A stretch of 64,000 nt of DNA from Plantago ovata (Eukaryota > Streptophyta > Magnoliopsida > Lamiales > Plantaginaceae): positions 18,819,033 through 18,883,032 of the forward strand of contig CM051456.1 in NCBI GenBank assembly GCA_028274465.1. Reading direction: 5' to 3'. The first letter of the stretch is position 1. Each line of letters begins with the position of its first letter. The notes under the pieces were generated by a model, which searched no databases, was not told the origin of the DNA, and saw only the letters and a list, made by a program, of their open reading frames with translations. Of this stretch, positions 12,240 through 23,359 are shown piece by piece. A program made the translations under genes and the position numbers.

Positions 12240-13030
12240 TCACTTAATTTAGCATGAGTTTTCGTAATATATTGGTACCCGAGGCGCCTTCGTATTCAGT
12301 GTTCTTAGATACAGTTTCGTACATTTGGAAAGCGAGAAATCATTTCATCTTTCGCAATATTATCCTTCCTACTCGCACAGTGGCTGCGCAAATTAGGCTT
12401 ACAGTTTGCGAATTGATGGCAGCATTCCCAGCTCCGGTATTCTCTCTTTCGCTGGGGAACCTTCTTCCTATCCAGGTAGGGAATCCGACCTTTTAAGTAA
12501 AGGTGCATCAGGCTGTATTCTGCAGTCACTGTGCAGTGGGTGCCTCCGCCTTTGGGGTGGGTTAAGATGAACACGGATGTGAGTGTACTCGGTAATGGTA
12601 GTGTGTCGATTGGGCGGCTGGTGAGAAACGCTCAAGGATCTTGGATTTTTGGTTTCTCCAAGAAACGAATGGTGAAATGATTATCTTGGAAATTGACCCT
12701 GTAGTGATCTACAAGTTGGTTTTGGCAAATGGAACAGAGGATCATCCTGCTTACTCATTTTTTACAATCTTCCTTTTTTGTCAAATGTGTCTGTGTACAT
12801 GTCTAACTCATATATTACACTTAAATTATATTGACTATCTTAAGAGAAAAAGATATAACATAGTGGAAGATGCTGAAATCTCAAAGACCTACCCTAGGAG
12901 ACAAAAAATGACATATTAAATGGGATGGAAATGCATGTGCGGATCACTTGGCTAAAATGGAAAATGGAGTGGCCCTTTTGAAAATAAATCACTATAGCCC
13001 TTTCTACATGAAGATGTCGAGGACAATATG
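12240..13030 (+). mobile_element. Decayed LINE fragment with RNase H-like end
   Basis: 12300-12480 reads as the region between RVT and RNase H (TVSYIWKARNHFIFRN). Then 12536-12680 in another frame gives PPPLGWVKMNTDVSVLGNG and RNAQGSWIFGF, the start of the LINE-type RNase H domain. After a non-homologous interval, 12925-12975 gives GNACADHLAKME, the RNase H C-terminal motif. Frame changes and the missing middle make it a pseudogene. Confidence 0.72.
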
Positions 13031-13449
13031 TCCGTGTAATTTACTATTTTCATATACTCCGTAAAATATCATCTTTATGGTTACTTTGCAACAGGGATCA
13101 AGTAAGAATTCAACGATTCAAATCTAAGGAGCCCTACAAGATTGATCGGAAAGCCTTGCGACTTTATACCAGAAAAAATAACTTTACAAATATACGTGAA
13201 AACTTAAACTATCATATTTAGAAAACTTCACTAGAGAACGAAGCAGAGCTTCTTTCTAGTAAACTACTTTACGCGGATCACTAAGAAAACCTAACAACTT
13301 AAAAGCAGCTTACACAATTAGCTGAAAATACACATAAAATTTGAAAATAATAAGACTATGTATTAAGATAAAACTTTATGTGTGGTTTTGGTTGACTTCT
13401 TGATCTCATATATAAAAGTTAAAAGTCTATCTCTCCCCAAAACTTTCCC
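13031..13449. other. Spacer
   Basis: AT-rich, with an ATACTCCGTA word near 13056. No ORF or transposon end was recognised. Confidence 0.4.
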
Positions 13450-15400
13450 ACTGGGTCACTTCCTTGAATGGAGCTATCAAGGTTGCTTGATGCCGCCTGG
13501 ATCAGACAAATCTGATGTCCCCTAGCCATGGAGCTACCTAGATCGCTAGGTGCCACACGATCCGGCCTCGCTAGTCCAAGTCTTCACCAGATGGCTTTAT
13601 AGTCTAGGCCACCGGAAGATCCGCAACAGATTTTCACCAACGACTCTGAGAGGAGGAAGACAACTAACCTTTGGAAGAAGCTCTCAAGAATTGAGAAAGA
13701 AGTTCAAGAGATTGCATTAATGGTGAAGACAAAGGAGAAGAGGTGAGCGACAATAGAGTGAGCGCGCGGTGCCATAGTTCTAGCCCAGGCACGCAACTCC
13801 ATGGTAATGATCATCGGTCGATCTTCCATGAAGAAATCAGATATTACTACTTCACCCCAACTAACGACCCCAATGGCGAACTGTGCTACTGAAAAATACT
13901 ATGCAAATTCATATGAAGTACAAGTTTGTCGTGCCTTGAGTATTCTGCTTGAAGGTGTTTGGGACGGGAAGGGCAAGCGGAAAAAGCTTGGTGCCCTCGT
14001 TCCAACAACCGCAGCTAATCCAACATTCTGCAAAAAACTTGTGGATCCAAAGATGACGAGGCAAAATCTAGCTTCTTTCAAAAAAACAAAAAATTGGAGA
14101 AGTTTTCTACACTTAGAAGAAACATAGATTGGAAATGTCAAAATTAATTTTAATTTGAACCCGAACTTGGACTTTCCATCTCTTGGTGTAATGTGGGGTG
14201 ATGAGTTTGACATAATTGTTGACCCGCTTACCTCTGATAAGCCAAATAAGAAATTGACGTTGTTCTAGAAAAAAGACATTCAAACAACATGGTATGAAAA
14301 TGTCAAGCGTCAACACATTATTGACATATAAAGGTGGGTGTATAGTGGAAGGGACATGCAAACCTCGCAAGAGCCACCATATGAGGATGCACCATGGGAG
14401 GAAAGGTTGGTGAAGTTAGAAAAGATACCGACCATGGCAGTTTTAATCTTTGACCCCGGAAGAACATGCGAAGTCAAGAATTCGATCCGGTGGAATCTTA
14501 GGGATACGACGTTCGATGTCGACAAGCTCTAAATGCAGCCAAAGAGACGATGTTGATGTCGAACTATGCGCACCTTGATGTGCTATTGAGGTTATCTCTA
14601 TAACCGATAAAGAGTTGCTTGGGATGGGCTATCGACAAATATTATTGGCACTAGTTATTGTTGTGTTTGATCTTTGGAAGAAGATCGATGGGCACTACCA
14701 AGGTTCTGCTTGGGGACATGAACGGTCGTCTATCAGCAAAATTATTGAACATACCAAGTCGCCGCTCAATGGTAGGAGTAAAAGAACGACAATGGGACAA
14801 GTTCAATTTCAAGGGGTCGGTATTGATGAGAACCTAGGTCTCATCCCGTCCGTCAACACTCCAAGCCCCCAATTGTATATTAGCTAGTTAGGTTAGGTAA
14901 GATATATTAATCTCCTAAATCATGTCATATCCTTGTTAGTCACGCAATATGAGGTAGAATTTGACATATTTTTAAAATATGATATTCTATACTTCATCCG
15001 TCCCATTATAAGTTACTCAACAACTTTTAACATTGACTCTCGATTACTCTTAAACTATAATGATAAATTATTTAATAGAATTATATTATAAAATTTTAGA
15101 TCCCTATTTTTATAATATAATTTCGTATTATAATGGGACAAAGGGAATACGTGTAGCATCTTTAGTATTTATCTTTTTCTTTATTATCCCTATAACAACG
15201 CTATCATATATAACCATCATTCTCCATCTTTTTCTTGAAGTTATTAATGTATATACAAAGTTAGGGTCTCTATGACGTTCGGGTTGAGTCACTTTCTCCT
15301 TTTGAATTGACCATATTTGATGTACTCCAACCATGAAGCTACCTAGATTGTTAGGTGCCACACGAACCGATATCGTTCGTCCAAGTCTTCATCATTATCT
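13450..15400 (+). other. Unidentified repeat-bounded segment with broken ORFs
   Basis: A word group GGAGCTACCTAGATCGCTAG...GTGCCACACGA...CCAAGTCTTCA occurs at 13525-13590 and again at 15330-15394 (about 80 percent alike). A weaker related unit lies at 13470-13510. Between them, 13801-14127 (108 codons), 14338-14532 (64 codons) and 14615-14887 (90 codons) are open, less AT-rich than the flanks, and on the same strand. They look like pieces of one decayed coding region. I recognise no domain. A Stowaway-like MITE (14992-15147) has landed in it. A degenerate transposon or a captured gene fragment are both possible. Confidence 0.35.
14992..15147. mobile_element. Stowaway-like MITE
   Basis: The ends CTTCATCCGTCCCATTATAA and TTATAATGGGACAAAGGGAA are inverted repeats with TA on both sides (14990-14991 and 15148-15149). 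The 156-bp body is AT-rich. CCGTCCCATTATAA matches the usual Stowaway-type terminus of eudicots. Confidence 0.8.
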
Positions 15401-15848
15401 GCCACAGTTTTAAGGGTAGTCTTTAACTCTTTATAACCCTAATTCAAATGGATTAATATTTCCAATTATCCGAGAATTATTTATTTATTTTTATTTTTTT
15501 TTAGAATATAAAGGTAAAGATACAGTTGAAACACCACTTCGGCACCGAACATATATAAAATGAAAATACAAAATCCTGTTTAGCAAAATATTACTATATT
15601 TCATTAAGCTACATAAATTACTTTTCGATTTACCTCTTGAAGCTACACAAACACGTACACACACAACAAGTCCTATACTTCATTTCTACCACGAAACTAC
15701 TAAACCGATCTATATCTTATCTTACATTACATGGCATGTATTATATGTAATGTAAGCAGAAATCTCATGACAATGTAACTTAGAGAAAATGAGACGGAAA
15801 AATATAATGATTTTAACTATAGATATATATATATTATAAGTTAATTAA

Positions 15849-16313
15849 TTATATTTCTTGTTTCACTTTCTTCTTCATGATTTTTCCACCAAAAATAGCA
15901 AAATCCTGAGCAAAGAGTAGCAACTGAACTTCACAGTGTGACACTGGAATAGATACTACATTACTCTCTTCCAGTTTCCTCTTCTTGTTTGGAAGCGATT
16001 TCGGTTTTCTTGGAGCTGGTGGACATTTCATCATCTTGTTACGATCATGATCACATTGATTGATAACTTCTTTTGGGGTTGTGCACCCATTATCTTCTTT
16101 CTGATCAACGACTTTCACCACTTGTTCTACAGACGGCACTAGTACATTAACCTTCAGAAGCTTTCTCGAAACAGCCCTTTTCGTCTCTTGTTGGATAGCG
16201 GCTGGTTGGAATTGTAGATCTTCTTCTTCTTCTTCAAGGTTGTTGCGTTTCGGCATTGCATGGGAATTGTCTTTCTTGATCGACAAGTCCACATTTGAAT
16301 CATCAGAACACAT
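15849..16313 (-). CDS. SIAMESE-RELATED (SMR) type cyclin-dependent kinase inhibitor
   Basis: A single uninterrupted ORF of 154 aa. It carries the two signature blocks of the plant SIM/SMR family: CTTPK at residues 77-81 and CPPAPRKPK at 97-105, followed by a basic KKRK stretch at 110-113. Family members are small, intronless and nuclear. They bind CDK-cyclin complexes to block mitosis and promote endoreduplication, often in response to stress or differentiation. The N-terminus has a Glu run (residues 27-31) and the C-terminus is hydrophobic then lysine-rich. The size is slightly larger than most SMRs (about 80-130 aa). A TATA-like element lies about 90 bp upstream. Membership of the family is clear; which SMR number it matches is not. 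Confidence 0.85.
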   Translation of the reverse strand: MCSDDSNVDLSIKKDNSHAMPKRNNLEEEEEDLQFQPAAIQQETKRAVSRKLLKVNVLVPSVEQVVKVVDQKEDNGCTTPKEVINQCDHDRNKMMKCPPAPRKPKSLPNKKRKLEESNVVSIPVSHCEVQLLLFAQDFAIFGGKIMKKKVKQEI

Positions 16314-16400
16314 TTTCTATGTATATGTAGAGTATCAATTAACTTTTGATAAACTAAGATTTATCCAAGTAAGGAAAGAAGAAATGAGGAGCTAGAGAAT

Positions 16401-16409
16401 TATATATAT
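16401..16409 (-). promoter_or_regulatory. TATA-like element of the SMR-type gene
   Basis: TATATATAT about 88-96 bp upstream of the ATG at 16313 on the minus strand, a usual distance for a plant gene with a 50-60 nt leader. Confidence 0.45.
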
Positions 16410-16419
16410 GATATGCCTA

Positions 16420-18597
16420 AGGTAGGAAGATGAGGAAGTTAAGGGTATACTACTATATATAATGAAGGAAGTGATGGGTGGTCAAGAACGTGATGATCAA
16501 CTTTATATTTTACTTTAGGGCTCTATATCTCCATTTTAGTTGACTTTTATGGATCATTGGAGTAGTTTTCAACTTTTTACTTATGACTTAATGAGCTTTT
16601 GAACTTTTGGTGAGGAATCCAATGCAAACTAACCCGTTTTTTCTTCTGAATTTCCGTGTAACTGATAACTGATTGCTTCTTCATTCATGTCTTAATTTGA
16701 TGCATGATATACAACTACTACTACTATGGTTTAATTAGGTTTATCGAAATTCAAAAAATCGATTTGCAGTGATTAATTTATTTTTTCTAATCTAGTGCTA
16801 TAATAGGTAATTATATTTGAGAACAGAGAGAATATTGGAAATTATAATATTGCGGCTAGTTAAAAGAGTGTGATGAAATGGTTGTTGACATACAAGAGTA
16901 ATATTGATATTGTATTCGGAATAGGAATAATATATAATTAGTAATGATTTTGATCGGGTCACGTTAACGTAAGATAGACTCCATTTCATATATGATGAAT
17001 CATGAATTATGATGAGAACTGAGAAGATCGAGAATGTGTGTAATATATATGTCTGCCAATAATAGTTGGTTGCAGCAGGAATTACGCGTTCTCAAGGATT
17101 TTGATGGGCGATAATATTTTAAGATAGGATATACGTACTATTACTATTAGTAGAAAAATGGATGGATTATCGATCATACTTCATAGTAATTCATATACAC
17201 AGACAACACATGGAGATTGTCTGGCAGTTCAAATGGTCCACACTAAGCAATAACAAATTATGTTGGCATGTTTATGTTGTTGTGTTCGATCATCTCACAA
17301 TATCCCCCATTACAATTTATCATTTATTTTGGCTCTAGTATTGTCCGATATCATCCAGTCGATCCACCTTTAAGTTACTCCATTCCAAATGCTGCATGGT
17401 AATGGTATGGGCGTATGGCCTCTTAAATCTTTTTCACCTACTGTCTGGTTCTCTACTACACTTAATTACACTACTGCTGTACGCGGATAACCTTTGTGTG
17501 GACCGGAAAATATCAACCCAACCCAAGAAGAATTTCTCTTCGTCTGAAAATAGTATATAAATGTACTGAATTGAGTCAAATTGAACTGAATTTAATATTA
17601 CGAAAACAAAATTGAAATATATGGATTGTGTTTTCAACCAACCAAGAGAAGAGAACCTAACCCATTTTTTTAAAATATACAAGTGTTGCTACCTCAATGA
17701 GTGATCCCAAGAGAAACAAAACCACCTTGTCCAAGAGCCGGTTTTCAAATTGAATGATATTCTCTGTATATATTAATCAGATAAAGAAGAAGAAAATGAA
17801 TTCTATCTATCCTTTTCTTTTAGTTTCATATCCTTGTTCAGTGTCACGTCTTAAAAGTTGTAAAACCAAAAACAATTAAGAATTCTTTGTACTTGATTTT
17901 GATGAATTCTTTGATTGTGGACTATAGTAGCTAGCAAGCATGAGTTGTGTACTCCCCTCGGATTCGTATTGGAATGGTAGGGTAGCTTAATAATGCCATT
18001 TGGCGGCAGGCAAGGGCTATGTTATGCAGGGCAGGGAGTGTGACAACAAATGAATTATACTCTTCATTGATTTTTCTTCTTTTTTTTTTCCTTCTAAATC
18101 TCATCATCATGTTTCATGTTTGCTTGTTTGTTATCATAATAATGTTTGGATAGTTGCTCCTACTAGTGTCTGGGACACACCTCATGATTCCTATCATCAT
18201 TCACGACAAGGGGTGATGACAAGAGGGATTTTATTTTACACACCATAAAAATTAAATAGAGAGATAGATCGGTTTCGAAACTAACAATCATCAGTGCAAC
18301 ATGCCAAAGTTTGCACTTGTAGTGTTCAAGTACATTGCACTAAAGTTTATGGTGTTACTGGTACCTATATCTTACTTCCACCCGTATCACAAAATCAAAA
18401 TAGCTCATAATGGTTATTTTAGATGTTTAATTTCATAAAAAATTGAATTTTATAATTCCAATAATGGATTAATCCACAAAATATTATATTCACCGTATCA
18501 ACGTATTTACAATTCTTTTTCTTTTTTTCTGAACCAACGTACTACTACTATCATTTATTCATTCATTCTTTTATACTCACGGTACCGCCCTCATCAA
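16420..18597. other. Intergenic spacer
   Basis: The first part is the upstream region of the SMR-type gene. The rest is AT-rich with no gene recognised. ORFs at 16798-16989 and 17434-17682 (minus) lack recognisable features. Confidence 0.45.
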
Positions 18598-19364
18598 TTG
18601 AACCTCCTCAATGATGATCCACACTTGTCATACTATATCCATCCCAACGATTCGATTGGTGTTCGACAGATTGTTGAGACATTCACAGGTGAAAACTCCA
18701 CGGCATTGCACAAATCGGTCAAAATGCAGTTTACTCTGAAGGGTAAAATGGGCTTTCTTGATGGTAAACTTAAAACCTCTTTAAAATTTGATATTGTCAA
18801 GTATGAAGCATGGTCTATAGTAAATGAATTGATTTTGATTTTGAGTCTAGAGTACAGTATATTCTTGCTCCCCTGAAATTCTTGCTACTTAAGTATACTT
18901 TACTATTGCTAAAGAACTTTGGGATGAAACTAAGTCGAGATTTCTGAAAAGTGATGGTCCGTGTGTATATACTTTTGCAAAAGAAGATTAGCAATATTCA
19001 ACAAAATAGCATGTCTTCAAGATTATGTGAGATGAGTTCTCTGAGTAGAGTGTTGCCTACCCGCAAATGTGGGAAATATACGTGTGATTTAACTCAAGAT
19101 TTGATAGGTATTGAGCAAAGAGATCAACTTATTAGTTTCCTGCTTGGGCTTAATGATAGATTTGGTCCAATTGGAAGCCAAATTTTGATGCTTAGTCCTT
19201 TGCCTACTTTGTCAAAAGCATACCAAATTCTGCTCCAAGAAGAGAGTCAGAGAGCGTCGCAGTTTTCTAATTCCCCTGGTGATGCAATTGCTATGTTAGC
19301 TAATTCTACTAGTCAAGATAGTGTTACACTTGCTAAGGATGTGTTATTTTCGTCTGAAAATTAA
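18598..19364 (+). pseudogene. Copia-type retrotransposon gag fragment
   Basis: The first ORF begins with the plant copia N-terminal signature (PHLSYYIHPNDSIGV, then TGEN and GKMGFLDG). A second ORF, after a frameshift and deletion, gives the following UBN2/gag_2 block (QLISFLLGLNDRFGPIGSQI and PLPTLSKAYQILLQEE). Protease, integrase and reverse transcriptase are absent. The last residues of the second ORF (from about 19337) are not gag but come from a MITE inserted there. Confidence 0.75.
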
Positions 19365-19501
19365 TTATTTTAAATTCAGTTCAGTTAAGATCAATTCAGA
19401 TGCATTAAGTTAAGATCAGTTCAGTTCACATTTGCCTAATACTCCGTAGTATTTTGTAATACAAATAAGTTTAGTTCTGTTCAGAGGAAGATAACAGAGC
19501 C
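19337..19501 (+). mobile_element. Harbinger-like MITE, copy A
   Basis: Flanked by TAA (19334-19336 and 19502-19504). It starts GGATGTGTTATTTTCG and ends GATAACAGAGCC, with an interior rich in CAGTTCAG/TTCAGTT words. Copies at 56580-56750 and 59587-59802 share the interior, the CGTCTGAAAATT-type left part and the AGATAAC right end. TAA duplication and size fit PIF/Harbinger (Tourist-like) elements. It truncates the copia gag ORF. Confidence 0.72.
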
Positions 19502-19504
19502 TAA

Positions 19505-20041
19505 TGAAGCTACTCAGCAATATAAACATTATATAATAAGAAGAAGCAACTTATCAAGTGCTTGAGTTATCCGCCGGGTAAAAATCCATTTTTAGTACTC
19601 TAGAGTGCGACCTTGCCCAATTTATATACTTTAGAGTGGCTATGTCCAATTTAGGGACTTCATTGTAACATACTGTTCAATTTTGGTACCTTTTCAATTT
19701 AATAGTATGAGAAAATCGAACAATATGAGCGTGTGACAAACACTCAACGATAATCGAAAATGGCAAAAAAAAAAAAAAAGGGAACTAAAAATTATGAAAA
19801 AAATAGAAAATTGGGTGTGTAATGCACACTTCTTTTATACTTTAATTTAAAGTACGAAAAGTGAATTTCAACGCGCGTATAACGCGGATATATTTTTCCT
19901 ATTGCTTTTAGTTTGTACCTTCAGATATTTAGATTTTATATTTCACATTCTTACAATTTAATTATTATTACATTTATTATATATTTTCATGCGTTCAATA
20001 CCATTTGTTCTTAAATTTTCATTTTAATTTTATTTTTATTA
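19505..20041. other. Spacer
   Basis: AT-rich, with an A15 run near 19766. The words TACTCTAGAGTGCGACC and TACTTTAGAGTGGC at 19597-19640 form a weak repeat. No gene was seen. The last nine bases belong to the target duplication of the next element. Confidence 0.4.
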
Positions 20042-21000
20042 GGGAATATTACTTCTGGACCCCCTGCTAGATGACATCTTTTCATCTGAAGGACCGTCTT
20101 GCAAAGAATTACATTCAGGCCCATTTGGCCGTTCCGGTGTTGACCACAGAATTTTGATATTTTCTCTCTCATACAACCAAACATGGCCTTAGATTTTATT
20201 TTTTAATTTATCTTTTTTTTTTCCTTTTTACTTTTCTTTCCTTCTTCTTCTTCAAAAATCCGGTGCCGGAATCCGGCACCGGAACCGAAGGCAGCTCCGG
20301 TCAGAGCTGCCACGCAGCTCCGACCGTGAGCTGCCATGGCAGCTCTGATCTGGGCTGCCACGCATCTCCAGATCGGAGCTGCCTGTGGAGCTGCCAGGCA
20401 GCTCCGATCTGGAAGCTGCCATGGCAGCTTCCGATCTGGAAGCGGCCAAGCAGTTCCGATCGTGAGCTGCCATGGCAGCTCCGGTCAGAGCTGCCCTGGC
20501 AGCTTCCAGATCGGAAGCTGCCATGGCAGCTCCGATCTGGAGCTGCGTGGCAGCTCTGACCGGAGCTGCCTTCGGTTCCGGTGCCGGATTCCGGCACCGG
20601 ATTTTTGAAGAAGAAGAAGGAAAGAAAAAAAAAGGAAAAATGATGAAAAAAAACATTTTGGGACTTATTTTTTCATATTAATGTTGTTGGGATAGATTTG
20701 CAATTACATTTGGGATCCATTTGAAAATTTTAAAAGTTTTTCGTGTAAATTTCATAAACTAGAAAATATTGAGGGTCAATGTATAATAAACATAAATTAA
20801 TGTTGTTTGGTCAATGCAAAATTCCGAATTTTGACCAGGGGCAAAAATGTACTTTCCACGTTTTAATTCGCGAAAAGTCAAGATCGTGGACCTGGATGTA
20901 ATTAAAATCCATCTAGTTGGAGACTATATGTAATTGATGAACTAATGGTCCGTTATATGTAATTAGGACATCTAAGAGGGGTACTGTATGTAATTTGCCC
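20042..21000. mobile_element. Mutator-like non-autonomous element with a GC-rich palindromic core
   Basis: The left end GGGAATATTACTTCTGGACC and the right end GGTACTGTATGTAATTTGCC are inverted repeats of about 35 bp. They continue through CCTGCTAGATGAC against its partner near 20968-20985. Nine-bp flanks TTTTTATTA (20033-20041) and TTTTTAGTA (21001-21009) match at 8 of 9, the duplication size of Mutator-like elements. The core (20218-20640) is a long inverted repeat. No transposase is present. The many overlapping ORFs on both strands in the core are artefacts of its palindromic composition. Confidence 0.75.
20218..20640. repeat. Long GC-rich inverted repeat with nested palindromes
   Basis: The left arm, about 20218-20328, pairs almost perfectly with the right arm, about 20536-20640. 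Each arm runs from a T/C-rich stretch (TTTCCTTCTTCTTCTTC) through the self-complementary CCGGTGCCGGAATCCGGCAC to GGCAGCTCCGGTCAGAGC. The 200-bp centre is itself full of CAGCTCC/GGAGCTG, GATCTGGAAGCTGCCATGG and similar self-complementary words. A transcript through it would fold into a very stable hairpin. Confidence 0.9.
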
Positions 21001-21399
21001 TTTTTAGTATCAAATTGTACTTATAAAATAATATAAAAATTAAGTAAAAAACCTGATCAAGTCTTATTGGGCCAAGTCTATTAATGACACGTGAACTTTG
21101 TGACTCGATGTAATACATACACTTGTCACTCACCATTTCCTTATTATCCCTTTTGCCTTATCGGGCCAAGCCCAAGGGCACGTGAACATTGTGGCTCGAT
21201 TTAAGACATACACTTGTCACTCAACTATTAATGATACTAACCTTATTCCACTTCTATACTTGAGGGGAAATGCCATCCAACTTCCAAATTGTAGTAAAGT
21301 ATTTTACAGGTATGACATGAGCAAATCAGAATTAATTAAAGTACTAACCCAACCCAACACATCCCCCACCCCCTTCAGGTAAAATCCTAACACTATTTA

Positions 21400-21585
21400 T
21401 TTTAAAAACGATCAATCTGACATACTCTACTTTTACTCCTACACTATTACTTAATCACCTTATAACTTCAAATATCTTAAACTACCTTATGCCTCCGTCG
21501 GGGGTCGAACCCCGACCCCGACCCCGATCTCTCCTTGCTACTTCAGTACTTTGACCACTTGGCCACTCTTATAACTCATCCAATC
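21400..21585 (-). mobile_element. tRNA-derived SINE, copy 1
   Basis: Read on the minus strand it has a pol III A box TGGCCAAGTGG (21555-21565) and a B box GGTTCGACCCC (21501-21511). An AT-rich body including ATAAGGTAGTTTAAG follows. The GGGTCGGGGTCGGGG stretch before the B box is a small internal expansion. A second, diverged copy lies at about 22270-22400. Boundaries are approximate. Confidence 0.6.
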
Positions 21586-21928
21586 CAAACATGACTTGGT
21601 GAATTTTGCAAGCACCATACTCCAAAAGAACACTTAAACTTTTTGAGGACATCCCCCCAGGTATGAACACTTACCTCGTGATATTTGGTCCAATGTTTAT
21701 TCTGTAGCTTGAGCCCAAAACGTGGACCCTTTAATACATGACTTTGGAGCATGAGGATTGGGCTGATCGCTCGATCTTTATAAAGAGGCTTTGTACTGCT
21801 CAACCCGTACTAGTAAGTAAGACATGAAATGAAGATTCGTGTCATTATCACACGATAGATACACTCATACACTCGCCTCATTAATTTGGGATACGGCATA
21901 AAATCGTGTATTAATTCTCCTCCCTCTC

Positions 21929-22088
21929 GGAATTTATAAGGTGGTCCAGTGGAAGGAGTTGGGTTGGTGAAGGAGAGATGCATAATTCGATCCCTTGTGG
22001 AATCATAATGCAGTTTAGGCGTAAAGATATAAGATGGTGTATGATATTGTATACTAGTAGTGTAATTTTGACCGTTTAAACAAACAAA
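21929..22088 (+). mobile_element. Complete tRNA-derived SINE with target-site duplication
   Basis: A box TGGTCCAGTGG (21942-21952) and B box AATTCGATCCC (21984-21994) head a 160-bp unit ending in ACAAACAAAA. It is flanked by AATTCTCCTCCCTCTC (21913-21928) and AATTCTCCTCCTCTC (22089-22103), a 15-16 bp duplication of the kind made by LINE machinery. Confidence 0.78.
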
Positions 22089-22269
22089 AATTCTCCTCCT
22101 CTCACAATGGACCTTCATAGTCCTATATAGGCTATATAAGCCACCTAAATTGTTCTTAAATTTTGAGTAGTTAAAAAACCATTTGAACCGTATGTAAGTT
22201 CAGACTGTTCAGTCACTCATTACTCATTAGTACTCTTCGACCTTCGCAATTTTTTTTTCCTTTTCAAAC

Positions 22270-22400
22270 AGTCAATATACTTATACATTACTCTCCAAAT
22301 ATTTTAAACCAACTTATACCTATATCAGGGTTCAAGTCCCGACCTCTCCTCGAAACTTCAACATCAGTACCACTTGACACCTTTATAACTCCTTTACTTC
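22270..22400 (-). mobile_element. tRNA-derived SINE, copy 2 (diverged)
   Basis: It aligns along its length with the unit at 21400-21585: the + strand shares CTTATACC, GGGTTCAAGTCCCGACC, TCTCCT, CAGTACCACTTG and TTATAACTC in the same order. The promoter boxes are more decayed. Confidence 0.55.
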
Positions 22401-22599
22401 ACACATAGCAATATTACAATCATCAGTTTCACTCGGAAAACTTACAAATAGAAGTACGTTATTGCTAAAAGCCAGTATTAATAAATAGATATAAATTCAC
22501 ACCTAGCAGCTTCACCTCATCATATCTACAAGACTACAACCAATTAATTTCCCTTAATGTCCGACCAGCTTACACCTCTTGCAAGCAGATAGTAAATGC

Positions 22600-23040
22600 A
22601 AAGCTTTTTTATTCCGTCCTCGAATAAATGAGTAGATTTTGGTACTTAAAGTTCAATTTTGGTACTTTATTTCAGGGTCTAATTTTACTATTTTATTGTT
22701 AGTATTATTTTTAACCAATTTAACTACTTTTAAAACTTAAATAGATAGAAACCATCAATTACCGTCAATTCATCAACTTTTTGCTTGTTTAGTGAGTGGT
22801 TTCACGCATCAATTAAAAATATAAGAAGAAGTAAGAAGAAGGAAGGAAAGAAATGAAGAAAAAAAAGGAAAAAAATGAAAAATGTTAAGGCCATGTTTAA
22901 AGTGATGATATTGAACAGTAAGCCATAAGTTGGTCAAAGGTAGTTCGAAATTTTGGACCTATATGTAATAGCTTGACTAATAGGGACTCAAACGTAATTG
23001 AATTGTCTAGTAGGGGTGATAGATGTAAAAAAAGCCTTAT
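22600..23040. mobile_element. Remnants related to neighbouring Mutator-like elements
   Basis: 22820-23035 resembles the right half of the element at 20042-21000: an AAGAAGAAGGAAGG stretch, then GTAATAGCTTGACTAATAGG...GTAGGGGTGATAGATGTAA. It lacks the GC-rich core. 22700-22800 (CAATTTAACTACTTTTAAAA...GATAGAAACCATCAATTACC) is repeated in diverged form at 25055-25160. The edges are not defined. Confidence 0.45.
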
Positions 23041-23359
23041 TATGAATTATTGACATTATATATGTTATCGTGGGTTTACCTCTATTCTTGAGCTTTAGCT
23101 CTGTTCGATAGTGGATGCAATCGTGTTTACCCGACAATTCTACGTGTTCGACTTGATTTTATCTTTTACGGTTGCACGTACCATATTAAACAATCATGTT
23201 AAAGAAGCGTTAGGATTTGGAGAAGTAACGACTGTATTTAAAAATTGCAGGAACAGAACATCCTTATTGTTGTGTACGTGGTAGTGACTTTTGCCATTAC
23301 CCATAACAAATTTCAAGTCATTGATAGTAGGAAACGAAGGAAAATTTATTCACAAATAT

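Noticed and set aside
20252..20681. Five overlapping ORFs on both strands rich in Gly, Ser, Cys, His and Arg
   Set aside because: They are read in all frames of the palindromic GC-rich core of the Mutator-like element and resemble one another only because the DNA is self-complementary.
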